A DNA stretch of 64,000 bases from contig NZ_AUDD01000014.1 in NCBI RefSeq assembly GCF_000425285.1, forward strand, positions 1 to 64,000, written 5' to 3'. Source of the stretch: Acidipropionibacterium jensenii DSM 20535. Its GTDB lineage: Bacteria > Actinomycetota > Actinomycetes > Propionibacteriales > Propionibacteriaceae. Positions 34,999-43,378 of this stretch are shown one piece after another. A program made the translations under genes and the position numbers. Under the pieces are notes generated by a model that saw only the letters and a list, made by a program, of their open reading frames with translations, searched no databases and was not told the origin of the DNA. Positions within the stretch are counted from its first letter, which is position 1. Each line of letters opens with the position of its first letter.

Positions 34999-35808
34999 TT
35001 ACCGAACCGTGACGCCGAGCCCTATCAGGGCGTCGGCGACCGCCCGGTACGCCGGCTCGTCGGAGGCCACGATCAACGGGTCGCGATGGAATTCCTTTAC
35101 TCCGAAATCGTGGCCCGACAAGGTCCGCACGACCCCGCCGAGTTCCCGCAGCATCAATGCCCCGGACAGGTGGTCCCACGGATGGGAATGCAGATACACG
35201 GTGGCGTCCACGTCCCCGGTGAGCACTCGCGGGTAATCCACCCCGCAGCACCAGCGCGACCATCCCCAATCCAACCGCGGTCCCGAAACAGATTGCGGGG
35301 CCTGCTGAAAGGCCTCGTGGGTCGTCACCGCGATCACAGGATCCCCGGACGACGGCCGAGTGACCTTCTCACCGTCGCGCCAGGTACCGGCTCCCGCCTC
35401 GGCGATGTACATGTGCTCGTGCCGCGGCTGATAGATCCAGCCTCGCACCGTCACCCCGGCCCGCACCTCGGCCACCATGACGGCGTGGTCGTCGGACCCG
35501 TTGACGAAGTTGCGGGTGCCGTCGATAGGGTCGATAACCCAGGCCAAGGGCGCGTCGGGAAGGCCCGAGAGAACATCAGGGTCGGCGAAGACGGCCTCCT
35601 CCCCCACCGCGAGCCCGCCGCCGCGGCCCACCAGCTCGGCGCTCAGCGCCAGCTCGGCCTGCCGGTCGAAGTCGGTGACGAGGTCGCCGGGGTGGGTCTT
35701 CTCATGGACCTGGTCCGGATCCAGGTGGCGGAAGTGCGGCTCGACGATGCGCTCAGCCACTCCGCGGATGATCTGCGCCACCTCGTCTGTATCGAGTTCT
35801 GCGGTCAT
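34999..35808 (-). CDS. Inositol monophosphatase family protein (histidinol-phosphatase-like)
   Basis: This 269-residue Mg-dependent phosphatase has the two metal motifs GEEAV (Glu70-Glu71) and WVIDPIDGTRNF (Asp93, Asp96), and a third, WDHLSGALML. The sequence resembles actinobacterial HisN-type histidinol-phosphatases, although inositol-1-phosphatase is possible and cannot be excluded from sequence. The start ATG (35808) overlaps the DUF3097 stop by 4 bases (ATGA), so the two are translationally coupled. No other his genes are near. Confidence 0.85.
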   Translation of the reverse strand: MTAELDTDEVAQIIRGVAERIVEPHFRHLDPDQVHEKTHPGDLVTDFDRQAELALSAELVGRGGGLAVGEEAVFADPDVLSGLPDAPLAWVIDPIDGTRNFVNGSDDHAVMVAEVRAGVTVRGWIYQPRHEHMYIAEAGAGTWRDGEKVTRPSSGDPVIAVTTHEAFQQAPQSVSGPRLDWGWSRWCCGVDYPRVLTGDVDATVYLHSHPWDHLSGALMLRELGGVVRTLSGHDFGVKEFHRDPLIVASDEPAYRAVADALIGLGVTVR

Positions 35809-36662
35809 CCGGCGTCCTCCATGTGGTCGCAGGTGACGAAGTCGATGAGCCGCTCCATCTCGGTGTTGAAGCGCGGGTCCAGGTCGTGCCAGTCGCGCAC
35901 CCGGGCCAGCATGGCCTGCCAGGCCTTGCCGACGTCGGACTGGCCCTCGTGGGGAAGCCCGAGCCTTTTCAGGGTGCCGAGCTTGAAGTCCTCGTCCATC
36001 GGCACCTCGGGCCAGGCCTTCCGCCCGATCCGCTCGGGCTTGATGGCCTGCCACACGTCGATGAATCGGTGGCCGGTGATCATGACGTAGTCGCCGTAGC
36101 CGCCCTTGGCGACCTGGGCGGCGACCCGCGACTCCTTGGTTCCGGCCACCAGGTGGTCGACGAGCACGCCGAGGCGGTGCCCGGGGCCGGGCCGGAACTC
36201 GGCGACGATACCCACCAGATCGTCCATGCCGCCCATGAACTCCACGACGACGCCGACGTGGCGAAGGTCATCCCCCCAGATCTTCTCGACCAGTTCGGCG
36301 TCGTGGCGTCCCTCGACGTAGATGCGGCTGGGCAGCGCCACCCTCGCGGCCTCGTGCTCGGGGCTGCTGAGGGAGCCCGACGCGGTGTGGGTGCGCCGGG
36401 CGGTGCCCTGGCGAGGGGGGATGCACAGGTTGACCGGTTCGCCGTCGATCCAGAATCCCGGGCCGCCCGGGAAGGCCCGCCGGGCGCCACGGCGGTCCTC
36501 CAGGATCACCAGACCGTTCTCCCAGCCGACCACGGCACCGACATATCCGGTGGAGGGGTCCTCGACGACCAGGTCCAGCTGGAGGGGCACGTCGGTGCTC
36601 CTGGGGCGTCCCTGCTGCTGCCAGCCCGGTTGCAGGACATCGGAACTGTATCGATCAGCCAT
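35805..36662 (-). CDS. DUF3097 protein with a Toprim-like signature
   Basis: This 285-residue protein is conserved in Actinobacteria and of unknown function. In the middle it has YVEGRHDAELVEKIWGDDL (Glu117, Asp121) and, about 50 residues later, GVLVDHLVAGTKES (Asp169). This is the order of the Glu and Asp motifs of a Toprim fold as in RNase M5 and DnaG, though the second Asp of the DxD motif is absent. The start ATG at 36662 has a -10 TAAGGT at 36670-36675, leaderless spacing. It is cotranscribed with the phosphatase downstream. Confidence 0.8.
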   Translation of the reverse strand: MADRYSSDVLQPGWQQQGRPRSTDVPLQLDLVVEDPSTGYVGAVVGWENGLVILEDRRGARRAFPGGPGFWIDGEPVNLCIPPRQGTARRTHTASGSLSSPEHEAARVALPSRIYVEGRHDAELVEKIWGDDLRHVGVVVEFMGGMDDLVGIVAEFRPGPGHRLGVLVDHLVAGTKESRVAAQVAKGGYGDYVMITGHRFIDVWQAIKPERIGRKAWPEVPMDEDFKLGTLKRLGLPHEGQSDVGKAWQAMLARVRDWHDLDPRFNTEMERLIDFVTCDHMEDAG

Positions 36663-36669
36663 GCACGCA

Positions 36670-36675
36670 ACCTTA
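36670..36675 (-). promoter_or_regulatory. -10 box TAAGGT of the DUF3097 operon
   Basis: TAAGGT on the minus strand is 7 bases before the ATG, matching the leaderless pattern seen throughout the window. Confidence 0.5.
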
Positions 36676-36732
36676 ACGGCGCCCCCTGACATCACGAGCC
36701 GGGCCATGCGCGCCAGGCGGGCTCCTCGCCGC

Positions 36733-37932
36733 TCACACCAGCAGGTCGGTGATGATCCGGTCGGCCAGCAGGCGTCCCCTCAGGTTGAGTCGCAGCACCC
36801 CGTCGGACTCCTCCCCCAGCCCCTCGGCGGTCACCCGCCGGGCCCGGCCGAGCTCGTCGGCCCGCAGCTCGGCCAGCGGCAGCCCGTCGGCCAGCCGCAG
36901 CCTCAGCAGCACGGTCTCCTCGTGGTGCTCCTCGGGGCCCAGCACCTCCCCGTCGTCGACGGGCAGCTCCCCGTCGGCGCACAGTGCCGCGTAGCGCGCC
37001 GGATGCTTGACGTTCCACCAGCGGGCCCGGCCGAGGTGGGAGTGGGCCCCCGGACCGATCCCCCACCAGTCATGGCCCAGCCAGTAGGCCATGTTGTGCT
37101 CGGCCCGGTGCCGGTCGACCAGGCCGTCGGGGCCGGTGCTGGGCCTCGCCCAGTTGGACACCTCGTAGTTGACGAAGCCGGCCCCGGTGAGGATCTCCTC
37201 GCTGGCCAGGTACTTGTCGGCCAGGTCGTCCTCGTCTGTCATCGGCACCTCCCCGCGTCTGATCCGGGCCGCCAGCCGGGTGCCCTCCTCCACGATGAGG
37301 GAGTAGGCCGAGATGTGGTCGGGATCGGCCGACAGGGCGGTCCGCAGGCTGGTCCGCCACGACTCGAGGGTCTCCCCCGGGGTGCCGAAGATGAGGTCCA
37401 GGGAGATGTCGTCGAAGCCGCAGCGCCGCGCCAGCCGGGCCATCTCCACCGCCCGACCCGGGGTGTGGACGCGGTCCAGCAGCTTCAGGACCGCCCGGTC
37501 GGCCGACTGCATCCCCATCGAGAGCCGGTTGATCCCCGCCTCCAGCAGGCCGTCGAGGACCTCCTCGGAGAGGGTCTCGGGGTTGGCCTCGGTGGTCACC
37601 TCCGCGCCCGGAGCCAGCCCCCACACCTGTTGCACGTGGCGGACCAGACCGCCCAGCTGGTCGGGGGTGAGCATGGTCGGGGTTCCGCCCCCGAAGAACA
37701 CCGTGGACGCCGGGCGGGCGTCGTGGCCGGCCAGCGCGGACGCAGCGGCCTCGATCTCGCCGTGCGCGGCGCGCAGATAACGCTGGCCGGCATCGGGCCC
37801 CTGACTGGCCAGAACATAGGTGTTGAAGTCGCAGTAGCCGCACCGGGAGGCGCAGAAGGGGACATGGATGTAGACGCTGAAGGGACGGTCGCCGGACCAC
37901 TGGCCGGCCTCGTCCAGTGGGTGAAATGTCAC
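36733..37932 (-). CDS. hemW: Heme chaperone HemW (radical SAM)
   Basis: This 399-residue protein belongs to the HemN/HemW radical-SAM family. The 4Fe-4S motif is Cys27, Cys31, Cys34 in HVPFCASRCGYCDF; FGGGTPTM and EANPETL follow. It has the HNxxYW motif (EHNMAYW) of HemW and lacks the extended N-terminus of coproporphyrinogen dehydrogenase, so heme trafficking is the likely role. GTG at 37932 is set by the -10 TAGGAC 7 bases upstream. The gene is divergent from the sugar-binding protein gene, with only 24 bases between start codons. Confidence 0.93.
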   Translation of the reverse strand: MTFHPLDEAGQWSGDRPFSVYIHVPFCASRCGYCDFNTYVLASQGPDAGQRYLRAAHGEIEAAASALAGHDARPASTVFFGGGTPTMLTPDQLGGLVRHVQQVWGLAPGAEVTTEANPETLSEEVLDGLLEAGINRLSMGMQSADRAVLKLLDRVHTPGRAVEMARLARRCGFDDISLDLIFGTPGETLESWRTSLRTALSADPDHISAYSLIVEEGTRLAARIRRGEVPMTDEDDLADKYLASEEILTGAGFVNYEVSNWARPSTGPDGLVDRHRAEHNMAYWLGHDWWGIGPGAHSHLGRARWWNVKHPARYAALCADGELPVDDGEVLGPEEHHEETVLLRLRLADGLPLAELRADELGRARRVTAEGLGEESDGVLRLNLRGRLLADRIITDLLV

Positions 37933-37939
37933 CGTTGCG

Positions 37940-37949
37940 GTCCTAAGCT
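37940..37949. promoter_or_regulatory. Overlapping divergent -10 boxes, hemW / sugar-binding protein
   Basis: Plus strand TAAGCT (37944-37949) is 7 bases before the sugar-binding protein ATG. Minus strand TAGGAC (37945-37940) is 7 bases before the hemW GTG. They share the two bases 37944-37945. Confidence 0.55.
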
Positions 37950-37956
37950 TCGAGTC

Positions 37957-39252
37957 ATGAACTTCTCCCGACGTCACTTCATCACGGGCGCGACCGGTCT
38001 CGCCGCAGCTGCTGTCCTGTCCGCCTGCGGCTCGAACTCCGGTGGTGTGAGCACCGGATCGAATGCCAGTGCCTCCGGGGGTTCCGGCTCCGCAAAGCTC
38101 ATCCAGTGGTACCACGAGTACGGCGAGAAGGGCGTCCAGGACGCCGTCAACCGCTACGCCAAGGCCTACAAGAATGCCGACGTGACGGTGAAGTGGAACC
38201 CCGGCACCGACTACATGACCCTGCTGGCCACCACCCTGCTGTCGGGCAACGGCGTCCCCGACGTCTTCGAGTCGGAGAACGGCGCCACCCTGGACATGAT
38301 CCAGAAGGGCCAGGTCGTCGACCTCACCGACACCATCGGCGACTCCGCGAGCAAGTTCTCCAAGCCCGTCCTGGAGCGGATGACCTACCAGGGCAAGATC
38401 TACGCGGCCCCCCAGGTCGTCGACATGCAGATGCTCTACTACCGCAAGTCGGTGCTGGAGAAGGCCAAGGTGGAGCCGCCGAAGACCTTCGCCGATCTGT
38501 TGAAGGCCGCCAAGGCCGTGCGGACCAACACCATGGGCGGGTTCTTCGCCGGCAACGACGGCGGCCTGGGAGTGCTGGCCAACATGCTGGTCTGGAGCGC
38601 CGGCTTCGACCAGCTCAACAGCGACGACTCCGACCTGGGATTCATGGAGTCCAACTTCCTGGACGGCGTCAACGCCTACCGGGACTTCTACGCCTCCGGC
38701 GCCCTGCTCACCAGCGCCTCCAAGGACTGGTTCGACGGCTCCCCCTTCGTCAATGGGGAGACCGCGATGCAGTGGACCGGACTGTGGGCGCTGAACGACA
38801 TCAAGAAGAAGTGGGGCGACGACTTCGGCGTCCTGCCCTTCCCGGCGATCGGCTCCACCGGCCGCCAGTCGGTGCCCTTCGGTGCCTACGGCTCCTGCGC
38901 CGCGGCCAAGGGTGCCAGTAACAATGTCAGCGGCGCCAAGGCCTTCATCAAGTGGCTGTGGGTCGACCAGACCGACAAGCAGATCGACTTCGCGAACTCC
39001 TACGGCACCCACATCCCGGCCCGCACCGACCTGGTGAGCCAAGCCTCCCAGATCGCCAGCGGGGCCGGCCGCGACGCGGCCGAGTTCGTCGACAAGCTGG
39101 GGCACGCCTCCGGTCTGCTGTGGACCAGCACCATCTCCGACGCCTTCAACGCCGCCCTCACCAATGTCGTCAAGAAGAAGGCCAACGCCAAGACGGAGTT
39201 CGCGGCCGTGCAGAAGACCGCCCAGAGCGAGCTGAAGCGCATCAAGAAGTGA
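37957..39252 (+). CDS. ABC transporter sugar-binding lipoprotein
   Basis: This 431-residue extracellular binding protein of the carbohydrate (CUT1) family begins MNFSRRHFITGATGLAAAAVLSACGS, combining a twin-arginine-like RRHFI segment with a lipobox (LSAC). The body has IIDP-free type features typical of cluster B binding proteins, such as GTDYMTLLATTLLSGNGVPDVFE and SPFVNGETAMQWTGLWAL. It delivers a sugar or oligosaccharide to the two permeases that follow, with which it overlaps (GTGA). No ATPase gene follows, so a shared MsiK-type ATPase elsewhere is likely (family knowledge). The sugar is not predictable. Confidence 0.92.
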   Translation: MNFSRRHFITGATGLAAAAVLSACGSNSGGVSTGSNASASGGSGSAKLIQWYHEYGEKGVQDAVNRYAKAYKNADVTVKWNPGTDYMTLLATTLLSGNGVPDVFESENGATLDMIQKGQVVDLTDTIGDSASKFSKPVLERMTYQGKIYAAPQVVDMQMLYYRKSVLEKAKVEPPKTFADLLKAAKAVRTNTMGGFFAGNDGGLGVLANMLVWSAGFDQLNSDDSDLGFMESNFLDGVNAYRDFYASGALLTSASKDWFDGSPFVNGETAMQWTGLWALNDIKKKWGDDFGVLPFPAIGSTGRQSVPFGAYGSCAAAKGASNNVSGAKAFIKWLWVDQTDKQIDFANSYGTHIPARTDLVSQASQIASGAGRDAAEFVDKLGHASGLLWTSTISDAFNAALTNVVKKKANAKTEFAAVQKTAQSELKRIKK

Positions 39253-40214
39253 GTATCGCACCAGCGGTCCCCACCGGGCAGACCGCCCGCCACAGGTCTT
39301 TGTGGGACCGGATCCGCGGACGGCAGGGGCGCAACCTGTGGTTCGCCGTCTTCGTCACCCCCTTCCTGGTGGGGCTGCTGGTGTTCGTCTACGTTCCGAT
39401 CGTCTGGAGCGCCTATCTGTCCTTCTTCGACGCCCGGGCGACCATCCGGCCGACCCACTTCGTCGGACTGGCCAACTACCGGTACCTGCTGGCAGACCCG
39501 TTGTTCCGCGACTCGATGCTCACCTTCATCATCTTCGCGGTGGTCATCGTCCCGGTCACCTATGCCTGTTCGCTGGCCCTGGCGCTGGCCCTGGACAATG
39601 TGGGCCGACTGCGCGCCTTCTTCCGGTCGGTGTTCTTCATCCCCACCGCCTGCTCCTACGTGGTGGCCGCCATGGTCTGGCGGCTGTCCTTCTTCAACGG
39701 GGCGCGGTTCGGCCTCATCAACTCGGTGCTGGCGAGCCTGGGCCTGGGAACCGTCGACTGGCTCGGCGGCGCGAACTCCTGGTACTGGCTGGCGCTGGTC
39801 TCGCTGCGGTTGTGGCTGCAGGTCGGCTACTACATGATCCTGCTCATCGCCGGGCTCAACCAGATCCCGGTCGACACCTATGAGGCGGCCGCCATCGACG
39901 GGGCCTCCGGCTGGCGCAGGCTGCGCTACATCACCCTGCCGCAGCTGCGCTCGACGAGCAACGCGGTGCTCATGCTGCTGCTCATCGGGGCCTTCCAGGC
40001 CTTCGACGAGTTCTACAACATGCTGTCCACCGCCGGCTCCTACCCGCCGTACGCGCGGCCGCCGCTGCTGCACCTGTACATGATCAGCGTCGGCGGATCC
40101 CAGCAGGACCTGGGACTCGGCGGCGCCGGAACGATGATCCTCACCGCCGTCATCGTGGTCTTCGGACTCCTCCAGAACTGGTGGGTCACCCGCGCCGACA
40201 GGAGACAGTCATGA
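39249..40214 (+). CDS. Sugar ABC transporter permease (MalF/UgpA-like)
   Basis: This 321-residue membrane protein has six TM helices and the CUT1 coupling loop EAAAIDGASGWRRLRYITLPQL (the EAA motif). It starts with GTG overlapping the binding-protein stop by 4 bases, and its stop overlaps the next permease by 4 bases, so the three genes form one tightly coupled operon. It forms the membrane channel with the second permease. Confidence 0.92.
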   Translation: MSIAPAVPTGQTARHRSLWDRIRGRQGRNLWFAVFVTPFLVGLLVFVYVPIVWSAYLSFFDARATIRPTHFVGLANYRYLLADPLFRDSMLTFIIFAVVIVPVTYACSLALALALDNVGRLRAFFRSVFFIPTACSYVVAAMVWRLSFFNGARFGLINSVLASLGLGTVDWLGGANSWYWLALVSLRLWLQVGYYMILLIAGLNQIPVDTYEAAAIDGASGWRRLRYITLPQLRSTSNAVLMLLLIGAFQAFDEFYNMLSTAGSYPPYARPPLLHLYMISVGGSQQDLGLGGAGTMILTAVIVVFGLLQNWWVTRADRRQS

Positions 40215-41071
40215 GCGAGTCGTCATCGGCCTCCCGGATGGTCCAGGGGAGAGTGGGCCGGATCACCCACGCCGTCAAGGTCGTCCTCCTGCTGGGGCTG
40301 TCGGTGGTCTTCCTGCTGCCCTTCTACGTCATCTTCCGCAACGCCTTCACCTCCGACGCCGGGTTCGTCTCCCCGCAGTGGCGCTGGATCCCCGACAATC
40401 TCAACCCGTCGGTGATCACCGGCCTGTTCTCCGACTCGGACCTGGGCCTGGCCAGCGCGATGATGCACTCCGCCGTGCAGTCGGTGGGCCAGACGGTGCT
40501 CACCGTCATCGTGAGCTTCATGGCCGGCTACGGGCTGGCCAGGTTCACCAACCGGGCCGCCGGGGTGATCCTCAAGCTCACCATCCTCACCCTGATGGTG
40601 CCGGCCGCGGTGACCTTCGTGCCGAGCTTCATCATGACCAGCGAGTTCGGCTGGATCGACTCCTACCGGGGCCTCATCATCCCGGTGATGTTCTCGGCCT
40701 TCGCCACCTACCTGTTCCGCCAGTCCCTGCTCGGCTTCCCCAAGGAGCTCGAGGAGGCCGCCGAGCTGGACGGCGCCAACCCGTGGACGGTGATGTGGCG
40801 AGTGGTGCTTCCCAACTCGATGGGGATCGTCGCCGCCGTGTTCACCATCACCTTCATCGGCGCATGGAACGCCTTCCTGTGGCCGCTGCTGGTGGCCCGC
40901 GACAACACCCGGACCATCCAGCTCACGCTGAGCCGGTTCATGACCAGCCAGGGGGTCGACTACGCCCAGCTGTTCGCCGGGGCCCTGGTGGCCATCATCC
41001 CGGTGGTGATCGTCTTCCTCTTCCTGCAGCGCTACCTCGCTCAGGCGGTGACCACCTCGGGGCTGGACTGA
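40211..41071 (+). CDS. Sugar ABC transporter permease (MalG/UgpE-like)
   Basis: This 286-residue inner-membrane protein has six TM helices and the EAA coupling loop LEEAAELDGANPWTVMWRVVLPNS. It is the second permease of the sugar importer. The ATG overlaps the previous stop (ATGA). After the stop are about 50 bases with no gene before the convergent reductase-like gene. Confidence 0.92.
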   Translation: MSESSSASRMVQGRVGRITHAVKVVLLLGLSVVFLLPFYVIFRNAFTSDAGFVSPQWRWIPDNLNPSVITGLFSDSDLGLASAMMHSAVQSVGQTVLTVIVSFMAGYGLARFTNRAAGVILKLTILTLMVPAAVTFVPSFIMTSEFGWIDSYRGLIIPVMFSAFATYLFRQSLLGFPKELEEAAELDGANPWTVMWRVVLPNSMGIVAAVFTITFIGAWNAFLWPLLVARDNTRTIQLTLSRFMTSQGVDYAQLFAGALVAIIPVVIVFLFLQRYLAQAVTTSGLD

Positions 41072-41121
41072 CCGGCACTGGACCTGACCCGGCTCGGGTC
41101 CGACTGACCCGGCCGCGGGGC

Positions 41122-41694
41122 TCAGTCGGCCGACCGGACGTACTCCTCGATCGCCACACCGGACCCGAAGGTCCGGCAGCCGACCAGATCGAAGCGGATC
41201 ATCGTCGGGTCGGCGGGGCCGAACAGCCGGATCCCGTCCCCGAGCACGATCGGGTTGCGCTTGAGGATGAGCCGGTCGATCTCGGGCAGCAGGGAGCCGG
41301 CGAGGGTCCCTCCCCCGCACAGATAGATCCCCAGTCCCGGTTGCTCCTTGAGCTGGCGGACGGTGGCCAGCGGGTCGGCAGTGAAGGTCACCCCCTCGGG
41401 TGCCGGTTTGCCGGACCGGGTGGCGACGTACTCCGCCAGGTGGGAGTAGGGCCGGGTGATCCCCTCGCGCAGTGCGATGTCGTAGCTGGCGCGGCCCTGG
41501 ATCACCGTGTCGAAGCGGTCTCCCGCGGCGCTGAGCCCCAGGGCCGACAGGACGTGGGCCGGTATCGCGTCGGAGAACTCCGAGACCATGGTGGCCACGT
41601 GGTCCCCCTCCAGCGGAAAGGCGTCGTAGCTGCCGTCGGGTGCGGCGATGTAGCCGTCGATCGAGACCGCGACGTAGTAGACGAGTTCGCGCAT
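41122..41694 (-). CDS. Dihydrofolate reductase-fold (RibD C-terminal domain) protein
   Basis: This 190-residue protein has the DHFR-like NADPH-binding fold of the RibD_C family: VAVSIDGYIAAPDGSYD at the N-terminus, VIQGRASYDIAL, and YLCGGGTLAGSLLPEIDRLILKRNPIVLG. Stand-alone members are common and of unknown function; reduction of a pyrimidine- or pterin-like compound is a guess. It is divergent from the TetR gene, whose operator region lies in the 130-base gap. Confidence 0.85.
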   Translation of the reverse strand: MRELVYYVAVSIDGYIAAPDGSYDAFPLEGDHVATMVSEFSDAIPAHVLSALGLSAAGDRFDTVIQGRASYDIALREGITRPYSHLAEYVATRSGKPAPEGVTFTADPLATVRQLKEQPGLGIYLCGGGTLAGSLLPEIDRLILKRNPIVLGDGIRLFGPADPTMIRFDLVGCRTFGSGVAIEEYVRSAD

Positions 41695-41741
41695 GACACT
41701 CCCATCGTCGGTGATGTGTGCTGCTGGATCGTCCAGGGTAC

Positions 41742-41787
41742 TTGACAGACCTTGAACGCGCGTTCAGCATATTGAACGTGAGTTCAA
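41742..41787. promoter_or_regulatory. Promoter with two TetR-type palindromic operators
   Basis: A perfect -35 (TTGACA, 41742-41747) is followed by two palindromes with TGAAC half-sites: TGAACGCGCGTTCA (41753-41766) and TTGAACGTGAGTTCAA (41772-41787). Their centres are 20 bases apart, two helical turns. They overlap the expected -10 region, so binding by the adjacent TetR would block transcription. Confidence 0.7.
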
Positions 41788-41846
41788 CACCAGCGGAGCA
41801 CGTGAGTTCAACATCGGGAGAGCACGTGAGTTCCACACCTGAGGAC
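41778..41846. repeat. Three 24-bp units, each starting with GTGAGTTC
   Basis: Units start at 41778, 41802 and 41826; the first two are complete (GTGAGTTCAACA, then a purine-rich stretch ending GAGCAC), the third runs into the gene. Each GTG is in the TetR reading frame and is preceded by a purine-rich, ribosome-binding-like stretch in the previous unit (e.g. CGGAG, GGGAGAG). Confidence 0.7.
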
Positions 41847-42476
41847 CTGCTGCCCAGTGCGCGCATCCGCCTGGCGGCTCTGGAACTGTTCGGCAGCCAG
41901 GGCTTCGACAGGACGACGGTGCGTCAGATCGCCGCCCTCGCCGGCGTCTCCCCCGGCCTCGTGATCCACCACTTCGGCAGCAAGCACGACCTGCGGCTGG
42001 CCTGCGACGCCTACGCCTGCCAGCTGTTCGACGACGAACGGGTCTTCCTCAAGGACTCCGGCCCGATGCCCAGCCTGGAGAGCTGGGTGCACGACCACCC
42101 TGACCTGCAGCCGGTGATGACCTATCTCGTGCAGTGCCTGCGCGGCGGTGGGGAGATGGCCGACCGGGCCTACCAGCTGCTCTGCTCGGTCAGCGAGGAC
42201 CTGCTCACCGAGGCGGAGAGTCAGGGTCTGGTCCGGCTGCCCGCCGACCGGGAGGCGGCGATCGCCCTGCTGGCCACCTGGAGCGCCGGCCTGCAGATCC
42301 TCAGCGACCTGTTCGCCCGCCGTCTGGGCGGCCGGCACCTCACCGATCCCGAGGTGATGCGCCGCTACGCCGTCGCCGCCACTGAACTGCTCAGCAACGG
42401 CGTGCTCTCGCCCTCCTACACCGAGACCCTCCGACGGGTCATCGAACCCTCCGACGATCAGGAGTCACGATCATGA
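41826..42476 (+). CDS. TetR-family transcriptional regulator
   Basis: From the GTG at 41826 (preceded by GGGAGAG) the product has 216 residues. The N-terminal HTH reads [44 protein letters not shown], the classic TetR pattern; the C-terminal ligand-binding domain is helical and unrelated to known groups. Two earlier in-frame GTG codons (41802, 41778) could extend it by 8 or 16 residues. The stop overlaps the ABC ATPase ATG by 4 bases, so it controls its own operon including the exporter. Confidence 0.9.
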   Translation: MSSTPEDLLPSARIRLAALELFGSQGFDRTTVRQIAALAGVSPGLVIHHFGSKHDLRLACDAYACQLFDDERVFLKDSGPMPSLESWVHDHPDLQPVMTYLVQCLRGGGEMADRAYQLLCSVSEDLLTEAESQGLVRLPADREAAIALLATWSAGLQILSDLFARRLGGRHLTDPEVMRRYAVAATELLSNGVLSPSYTETLRRVIEPSDDQESRS

Positions 42477-43378
42477 CTGAACCAGCGATCCGTACCGAGG
42501 GGCTGGTCAAGACCTTCGGGCCGGTGCGGGCCCTCGACGGCCTCGACCTCACCGTCCCCACCGGATCGGTCCGGGGATTCCTCGGACCCAACGGGGCCGG
42601 GAAGTCCACCACCATCCGCGTCCTGCTGGGCCTGCTGCGCGCCGACTCGGGGACCGTGCGACTGCTGGGCGGGGACCCCTGGTCCCAGGCCCCCGCGCTG
42701 CACCGCCGGCTGGCCTATGTGCCCGGCGAGGTGAACCTGTGGCCCAATCTCACCGGCGGGGAGGCCATCGACCTGCTGGGCAGGGCCCGCGGGGGGATCG
42801 ACGCCGCCCGGCGCGACGCGCTCATCGAGCAGTTCGCCCTGGATCCGCGACGTCGCACCCGCGCCTATTCCAAGGGCAACCGGCAGAAGGTCGCACTCAT
42901 CGCAGCCCTGGCCAGCGACGCCGAACTGCTCCTCCTCGACGAGCCGACATCGGGCCTCGACCCGCTGATGGAGCGGGTCTTCACCGACCTGATCCGCCAG
43001 GAGTCCGGCCAGGGACGCACCGTCCTGCTGTCCAGCCACATCCTCTCGGAGGTCGAGAAGCTGTGCGACTCGGTCTCGATCATCCGCGCCGGGCGCATCG
43101 TCGAGACCGGCACCCTGGCCCAGTTGCGCCACCTCCACAGCCTCGAGGTGGTCGCCGAGCTGGCCACCCCGCCCGCCGGTCTGGACCGGCTGTCCGGACT
43201 GCACGACCTGTCGGTGGAGGGCACCACCGTGCGCGCCCATGTGGACGCCGACGGCCTGGACGACCTGCTGACCGCGCTGACCCGGTGCGGGGTGCGGTCC
43301 CTCACCTCGACTCCCCCGAGTCTGGAGGAGCTCTTCCTCAGCCACTACTCCGATCCCACCGAGGAGGTCTCGCGATGA
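42473..43378 (+). CDS. ABC exporter ATP-binding protein
   Basis: This 301-residue drug-export type ATPase has Walker [10 protein letters not shown], signature region [16 protein letters not shown], Walker [14 protein letters not shown], and SSHILSE. The signature reads YSKGN instead of LSGGQ, as in several antibiotic-export ATPases. The C-terminal ~80 residues form an accessory domain. It overlaps both neighbours by 4 bases. It powers the permease encoded next and is under TetR control. Confidence 0.93.
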   Translation: MTEPAIRTEGLVKTFGPVRALDGLDLTVPTGSVRGFLGPNGAGKSTTIRVLLGLLRADSGTVRLLGGDPWSQAPALHRRLAYVPGEVNLWPNLTGGEAIDLLGRARGGIDAARRDALIEQFALDPRRRTRAYSKGNRQKVALIAALASDAELLLLDEPTSGLDPLMERVFTDLIRQESGQGRTVLLSSHILSEVEKLCDSVSIIRAGRIVETGTLAQLRHLHSLEVVAELATPPAGLDRLSGLHDLSVEGTTVRAHVDADGLDDLLTALTRCGVRSLTSTPPSLEELFLSHYSDPTEEVSR

